Positions 37,341 through 41,564 of a stretch of DNA of 41,564 nucleotides are shown here, one piece after another (within the stretch, counting starts at the first letter, position 1; the number at the start of each line of letters is the position of its first letter). Source of the stretch: Oleispira sp. (GTDB lineage Bacteria; Pseudomonadota; Gammaproteobacteria; Pseudomonadales; Oceanobacteraceae). The notes beneath the pieces were generated by a model. The model was given only the letters and a program-made list of their open reading frames with translations, was not told the DNA's origin and made no database searches. The stretch is from NCBI GenBank assembly GCA_016765295.1, contig JAESQF010000111.1, positions 19,915 through 61,478 on the forward strand. Reading direction: 5' to 3'. The translations under genes were made by a program, and so were the position numbers.

Positions 37341-37634
37341 ATGGCAGAAGGAAAGCAGATTGAATGTGGTGAGCGTATGACCATCGAACACGTCGAAAGC
37401 TTACATAGCCAGCTAGAGTCCGCTGTATTAGAGAACGATCATATTGAATTAATAGCCGATCGAGTTCAGCAGTGTGATACCGCGACACTTCAATTAATTG
37501 TCAATTTACTTCGCACGTCAAAACAGCAAGGCTTTACCGTTAAATGGATTAAGCCTTCCCCCGCTATTCTCAACGTGGCTAAGCTCTTAGGGCTAACCGA
37601 GTCGCTAGAATTAACACAACATATTACGCAGTAG
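37341..37634 (+). CDS. STAS-domain protein of the chemotaxis cluster
   Basis: This 97-residue single STAS domain resembles anti-anti-sigma factors of the SpoIIAA type. The strand-helix pattern and the loop RVQQCDTATLQLIVNLLRTS (41-60) fit. At the functional site the usual D-S-x-G reads D46-T47-A48-T49, so Thr47 could be the phosphorylatable residue. No partner anti-sigma kinase is seen. It starts a tight STAS-cheY-cheA-cheW-receptor order known from CheA clusters of several marine gammaproteobacteria, so a role in chemoreceptor or CheA control is inferred. cheY starts 18 bp after its stop. Its exact function is not established. Confidence 0.85.
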   Translation: MAEGKQIECGERMTIEHVESLHSQLESAVLENDHIELIADRVQQCDTATLQLIVNLLRTSKQQGFTVKWIKPSPAILNVAKLLGLTESLELTQHITQ

Positions 37635-37652
37635 TAACGAAGGAGTATGCCA

Positions 37653-38015
37653 ATGGCCACCATTTTGGCGGTAGACGATTCAGCATCGATGCGACAAATG
37701 GTCACCTTCACCTTAAAAGGTGCGGGCTATGATGTGGAGGAAGCATGTGATGGCAGTGAAGCGCTTAACATTGCAAAGACCAAAAAATTTGACCTGGTAT
37801 TGTCTGATGTGAATATGCCAGTGATGGATGGTATTGAATTGGTTACCGAGCTGCGCAAGCTGAGTGACTATAAATTTGTCCCGGTGCTGATGCTAACCAC
37901 AGAATCCGCTGGGGATAAGAAAATGGCCGGCAAAAAGGCCGGTGCCACAGGCTGGATTGTAAAACCATTTAATCCAGAACAGTTACTAAATACCATTAAA
38001 AAAGTTTTGGGCTAA
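37653..38015 (+). CDS. cheY: Chemotaxis response regulator CheY
   Basis: CheY is a single receiver domain that carries the phosphoryl signal from CheA. The 120-residue product has all active-site residues: Asp8 and Asp9 (AVDDSASMRQ), phospho-acceptor Asp52 (LSDVNMPVMDG), Thr82 (LMLTTES) and Lys104 (WIVKPFNPEQ). The start at 37653 is chosen because AAGGAG lies 7 nt upstream; an in-frame ATG at 37647 is only 1 nt from it. It is 5 bp before cheA, implying a shared message. It belongs to the CheA-linked CheY type. Whether it binds FliM or acts as a phosphate sink or second output cannot be told here. Confidence 0.93.
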   Translation: MATILAVDDSASMRQMVTFTLKGAGYDVEEACDGSEALNIAKTKKFDLVLSDVNMPVMDGIELVTELRKLSDYKFVPVLMLTTESAGDKKMAGKKAGATGWIVKPFNPEQLLNTIKKVLG

Positions 38016-38020
38016 CTATT

Positions 38021-40156
38021 ATGAGCATCGATCTCTCGCAATTTCATCAGGTTTTTTTCGAAGAAAGTTTCGAAGGCTTAGATATTATGGAGTCCAATTT
38101 ATTAGCATTGGATTTATCTGAGATCGACTCGGAAATTATTAATACCATTTTCCGTGCCGCGCATTCGATAAAAGGTGGGGCCGGTACTTTTGGCTTTATG
38201 CAGGTATCAGGCTTCACTCATGTACTTGAGACCTTGTTGGATGAAATACGCAGTGGCGATCGTGATATCGAGCGAGATCATGTTGATTTATTTTTACAAT
38301 GTGTCGACTGCTTACGTGGCTTGATGAGCGACTTGCAAGGGGGCTCTGAGCCCGATATGGCGCAAGCAGATGATCTCAAGGCGAAGTTTGAAATTATTTT
38401 AGCCGGTGGTGACGCCAGCACGGAAAGCAGCTCTTCAAATAGCACCACTGAAAATGAAATCAGCAGCGAGTCAGACGATTCGGCTGCGAAAGGCTGGAAA
38501 ATCGAGTTTGTTCCCTGTGACGATGTGTTATGTACCGGTAATGAACCTTACCGTATGTTTCGTGAACTGCAAGAATTAGCAGAAGCAGAGCAGGGTGGCA
38601 GTTTCGAGGTTATTGCCCATTTAGAAAAGCTACCCGACTTTTCTAAAATGCACCCAGAGATGTGCTACATGTCTTGGACGATCTATGTTCATGCGGCTCT
38701 TGAGCTGTCTGATATGGAAGAGATCTTTGAGTGGGTGGTTGATGATTGCGATATCCGCTATCAGCGCTTGTCTGAGGCGGTTTCTCTATCAGCTGAACCC
38801 CCAGTCGACGCTGCTGCTGTTGAAACAGCTATTGAAACGGTAGTAGTAACGAATGTCGAAGCACCGGTTGCAGCGGTCGTAACCGAAGAAACACCGGTTG
38901 CTAAAGCCGCCCCGCAAGACAAATCGACAGCCAAAGCAAAACCCAAAGCCAAAGCGGTAGAAAATACATCGATTCGTGTTTCCATCGATAAAATCGACGG
39001 CTTAATTAATATGGTCGGTGAGCTGGTGATTACTCAATCCATGCTCGGCCAACTGGGTCAAGAATTTGATATGGATCGAGTTCAGCGCCTGCAGGAAGGG
39101 CTTCAGCAACTTGAGCAAAATACCCGTGAGCTGCAAGAAAGTGTGATGAAAATTCGCATGCTGCCGATTAGCTTTGCCTTCAGCCGTTTTCCACGTTTAG
39201 TGCGTGATTTAAGTAAGCAACTGGATAAAGAAGTTGAGCTCGTCATGATCGGCGAAAATACCGAACTGGATAAAACGGTCATGGAAAAAATAGGTGATCC
39301 CCTTGTTCACCTAGTGCGTAATTCCTTAGATCACGGCCTAGAAAGTGCAGAAGAACGTATCGCTAATGGCAAGTCCAGTTTCGGTACCATTACTCTGAAT
39401 GCTTTTCATCATGGCGGTAACATCGTCATCGAAGTGAAGGACGATGGCGCGGGACTGAATAAAGAAAGAATTAGACAAAAAGCAGTAGAACAAGGTTTAG
39501 TCGGTGAAGATGAAACATTATCAGATACACAAATTCACGATTTAATTTTCCGCGCGGGGTTTTCAACCGCCGATGTGGTCAGTGATGTCTCGGGTCGTGG
39601 TGTCGGCATGGACGTTGTTCGTCGTAACATTGCCGAGCTTAATGGTTCTATCGAAGTGACGTCTAAGCCAGGGGAAGGATCGACTTTTTCTATTCGCTTG
39701 CCTCTTACCCTCGCCATTCTCGATGGCCAATTGGTTAAAGTGGGGAACGAAGTGTATATCTTCCCACTGGTATCCATTGTTGAGTCAATACAGTTGGAAA
39801 AAAGCATGCTCAATAACATCACCGGCAATCAATATGTGATGCAGCTGCGTAATGATTATATTCCTATTCTTTGTCTGCAAGATATTTTTAATAACGGCGC
39901 CGAAGAGAAAGATTTAGAGGGCGCTATGCTGGTGGTCGTTGAAGGCGATAATGAAAAGGTTGGCATTGTTGTTGATGAATTATTAGGTCAACAGCAAGTA
40001 GTGATTAAAAGTCTCGAAGAAAATTATGAAAAAGTTGATTCAATTTCCGGCGCTACTATTTTAGGTGATGGTACGGTGGCATTAATTGTAGATGTTTCGG
40101 GATTAAATATTAAACCGCTTGAAAAAAATACTGATGATCAAACTCAAGCTGCTTAA
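38021..40156 (+). CDS. cheA: Chemotaxis histidine kinase CheA
   Basis: CheA autophosphorylates in response to receptors and passes phosphate to CheY and CheB. The 711-residue product has the P1 Hpt domain with phospho-His48 (FRAAHSIKGGAGTFGFMQVS). A GWKIEFVPCDDVLCTGNEPY segment (about 160-250) is a P2-type domain. An Ala/Val/Pro/Lys-rich linker (about 255-315) follows, then P3 dimerisation (SIRVSIDKIDGLINMVGELV). The P4 ATPase has HLVRNSLDHGLE, IEVKDDGAGLN and SDVSGRGVGMDVVRRNI. P5 is the CheW-like domain (LVKVGNEVYIFPLVSIVESI). All catalytic boxes look intact. cheW follows after 11 bp. Confidence 0.96.
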   Translation: MSIDLSQFHQVFFEESFEGLDIMESNLLALDLSEIDSEIINTIFRAAHSIKGGAGTFGFMQVSGFTHVLETLLDEIRSGDRDIERDHVDLFLQCVDCLRGLMSDLQGGSEPDMAQADDLKAKFEIILAGGDASTESSSSNSTTENEISSESDDSAAKGWKIEFVPCDDVLCTGNEPYRMFRELQELAEAEQGGSFEVIAHLEKLPDFSKMHPEMCYMSWTIYVHAALELSDMEEIFEWVVDDCDIRYQRLSEAVSLSAEPPVDAAAVETAIETVVVTNVEAPVAAVVTEETPVAKAAPQDKSTAKAKPKAKAVENTSIRVSIDKIDGLINMVGELVITQSMLGQLGQEFDMDRVQRLQEGLQQLEQNTRELQESVMKIRMLPISFAFSRFPRLVRDLSKQLDKEVELVMIGENTELDKTVMEKIGDPLVHLVRNSLDHGLESAEERIANGKSSFGTITLNAFHHGGNIVIEVKDDGAGLNKERIRQKAVEQGLVGEDETLSDTQIHDLIFRAGFSTADVVSDVSGRGVGMDVVRRNIAELNGSIEVTSKPGEGSTFSIRLPLTLAILDGQLVKVGNEVYIFPLVSIVESIQLEKSMLNNITGNQYVMQLRNDYIPILCLQDIFNNGAEEKDLEGAMLVVVEGDNEKVGIVVDELLGQQQVVIKSLEENYEKVDSISGATILGDGTVALIVDVSGLNIKPLEKNTDDQTQAA

Positions 40157-40167
40157 AGGAGTAATTT

Positions 40168-40773
40168 ATGACAAGTGCAGCTCAATCAAATAAAGATACT
40201 GTCGCCGGAGTAAAATCGGACGATGAGCAACAGTATCTAACCTTTATTATGTCGGGTGAAGAATACGGCGTAGATATTCTTGCAGTGCAAGAGATTCGAG
40301 GTTGGGAACCGACGACCGTTGTACCCAATGCTCCGGATTATATTAAAGGTGTCATTAATCTTCGAGGGACGATCGTTCCGATCATGGATTTACGCAGTCG
40401 CTTCAATCTTGAAAAAGTAGAATATAGCCCAGTAACTGTGGTGATTATTTTAAAGGTTGAAACCGAACGTGGTGAACGAGTGATGGGAATCGTAGTGGAT
40501 GCGGTATCCGATGTGCATTCAATTAGTGATTCGGATACCCGCAATAGTCCTGACTTAATTGAAGATTTAAATACTGAGTTTATTCGAAGTTTGGTCTCAG
40601 TTGATGACACTATGATCATTCTGTTGGATGTTAAACGACTGTTAACCATTGATAAAAAAGTGCTGCATTTAGCGGACGAATTAGCAGAAGATTCAGAAAA
40701 AGATTCAGAGAAAGAATCAGCAGCCGATAAAGAAACTGATAAGAAAACAGATAAGAAAACTGATGAGAAATGA
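40168..40773 (+). CDS. cheW: Chemotaxis coupling protein CheW with charged tail
   Basis: CheW couples CheA to chemoreceptors. Residues about 20-165 form the CheW fold: LTFIMSGEEYGVDILAVQEI, then RGWEPTTVVPNAPDYIKGVI and NLRGTIVPIMDLRSRF. The LRGTIVP and SLVSVDDTMIILLDVKRLL segments are characteristic. At 201 residues it is longer than usual because of a highly charged low-complexity tail (about 172-201; SEKDSEKES and DKKTDKKTDEK), which looks disordered. AAGGAG precedes the ATG. It is in the same unit as cheA, and a receptor gene follows after 55 bp. Confidence 0.95.
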   Translation: MTSAAQSNKDTVAGVKSDDEQQYLTFIMSGEEYGVDILAVQEIRGWEPTTVVPNAPDYIKGVINLRGTIVPIMDLRSRFNLEKVEYSPVTVVIILKVETERGERVMGIVVDAVSDVHSISDSDTRNSPDLIEDLNTEFIRSLVSVDDTMIILLDVKRLLTIDKKVLHLADELAEDSEKDSEKESAADKETDKKTDKKTDEK

Positions 40774-40828
40774 ATAAGCAGTAACATTATTAGAACGTGC
40801 GAACTTGATAACAAATAGGATGAGTATC

Positions 40829-41564
40829 ATGTCTGAAGAGCAAAGTTTAACACATTGGAAAACTCCCACTTTAACGGTTATTCCTGCAGCGCTAGCATTA
40901 GTTTATCTAGCGATGACAGCGGCCAATGTCGGTTTGTCGATCGTCGTTGCGGTGGTCGGCCTGGCTTTATCGGTGATTTTAGGCTGGCTACAGCTATCGA
41001 GACAAAGCGGCTCAGGTAAAGGCACCGGTTCAATTGAAACTGAGCGCTTAATGAAAGCACTGGATGTGTGTAATGCCAATGTGATGCTCGCAGATATTAA
41101 TAATGAAATTGCTTATACCAATAAATCCGTTATGAGTATGATGCAAAATGCCGAAGCGGCAATAAAATCTGAATTGCCCAATTTCAACGCTGCCAGCTTG
41201 ATTGGTACCAATATGGATGTATTCCATAAGAACCCTGCGCATCAGCAAGGGATGGTCGCCAATCTGCGTGATACTTATAAAGCACAGATTGTTGTGGGGG
41301 GGCGCACCTTTAGTTTAATTGCTACGCCTATTTTCTCCGAGCAGAATTTACGTTTAGGTACGGTAGTTGAGTGGGAAGATAAAACCGATGAGCTAGCCAA
41401 AGAGCACGAAGATCAGCAAGCCGCCAAAGAAAATACCCGTATTCGTATGGCTCTTGATGCCTGCAATACCAATGTGATGATGGCCAATGAAAACCTTAAT
41501 ATCATTTATATGAATGATGCAGTAAAAGAGATGATGGCGATTGCCGAAGCCGATTTGAAAGTTG
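40829..41564 (+). CDS. Methyl-accepting chemotaxis receptor with tandem PAS domains (partial)
   Basis: An open frame starts at ATG 40829 (AGGATGAG upstream) and runs off the end without a stop, giving the first 245 residues. A hydrophobic hairpin of one or two membrane spans lies at about 17-65 (VIPAALALVYLAMTAANVGL; VVAVVGLALSVILGWLQLS). Two PAS-type repeats follow. The first (about 82-190) contains LDVCNANVMLADINNEIAYT. The second starts near 209 with LDACNTNVMMANENLNIIYM. The shared C-N-x-N-V-M-x-A-[DN] pattern is typical of PAS-containing receptors. The methyl-accepting signalling domain must lie beyond the window, so receptor identity is inferred from the PAS repeats and cheW context. 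There is no periplasmic sensor loop, so sensing is likely cytoplasmic. Confidence 0.8.
   Translation, partial: MSEEQSLTHWKTPTLTVIPAALALVYLAMTAANVGLSIVVAVVGLALSVILGWLQLSRQSGSGKGTGSIETERLMKALDVCNANVMLADINNEIAYTNKSVMSMMQNAEAAIKSELPNFNAASLIGTNMDVFHKNPAHQQGMVANLRDTYKAQIVVGGRTFSLIATPIFSEQNLRLGTVVEWEDKTDELAKEHEDQQAAKENTRIRMALDACNTNVMMANENLNIIYMNDAVKEMMAIAEADLKV

Overview
This window is a nearly continuous polar-type flagellar and chemotaxis locus from a gammaproteobacterium. The order flgDEFGHI-x-flgJKL, fliC-flaG-fliD, fliS, fleQ, fleSR, fliEFGHIJ, with sigma-54 and sigma-28 promoter motifs and the FleQ/FleSR regulators, matches the Pseudomonas/Marinobacter/Oceanospirillales plan and not the enteric FlhDC plan. 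Base composition is AT-leaning by eye. The giant flagellin suggests a marine Oceanospirillales relative, because giant flagellins are known from Bermanella and Oleibacter. That placement is inference. There are no rRNA, tRNA, CRISPR, transposase or phage genes.

Layout. (1) 12-8275: hook cap, hook, distal rod, L-ring and P-ring genes; a strong hairpin and a sigma-54 promoter separate flgE from flgF. (2) 8304-14401: a small FliT-like ORF, a 462-bp non-coding gap with a structured repeat and a sigma-54 promoter, then flgJ, flgK and flgL. (3) 14681-23104: giant flagellin, FlaG and giant filament cap, with sigma-28 promoters before fliC and fliD. (4) 23185-25302, minus strand: a TPR-methyltransferase with its own consensus sigma-54 promoter. 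(5) 25583-30697: fliS, then fleQ, fleS and fleR. (6) 30862-37158: fliEFGHIJ behind a sigma-54 promoter. (7) 37341 to the end: STAS-cheY-cheA-cheW and the start of a PAS-containing chemoreceptor, cut by the window edge.

How the genes work together. FleQ, with RpoN, should activate the fleSR, fliE and flgF/flgJ-type promoters. FleS-FleR then drives further sigma-54 promoters, and FliA (sigma-28, outside the window) drives fliC, fliD and fliS. The products build the MS ring, export ATPase complex, rod, P/L rings, hook, junctions, filament and cap. The che genes form a signalling module feeding a motor or another output.

Main observations. First, four extracellular axial proteins are greatly enlarged (FlgE 1253, FlgK 992, FliC 1273, FliD 1321 aa), while FlgF, FlgG and FlgL are near normal size. 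The extra sequence in all four appears to be built from a recurring ~80-110-residue module. Second, the antisense TPR-methyltransferase between fliD and fliS has a textbook sigma-54 promoter, which ties an otherwise unexplained enzyme to the flagellar programme. All coordinates and motifs were read by eye; no searches were run.
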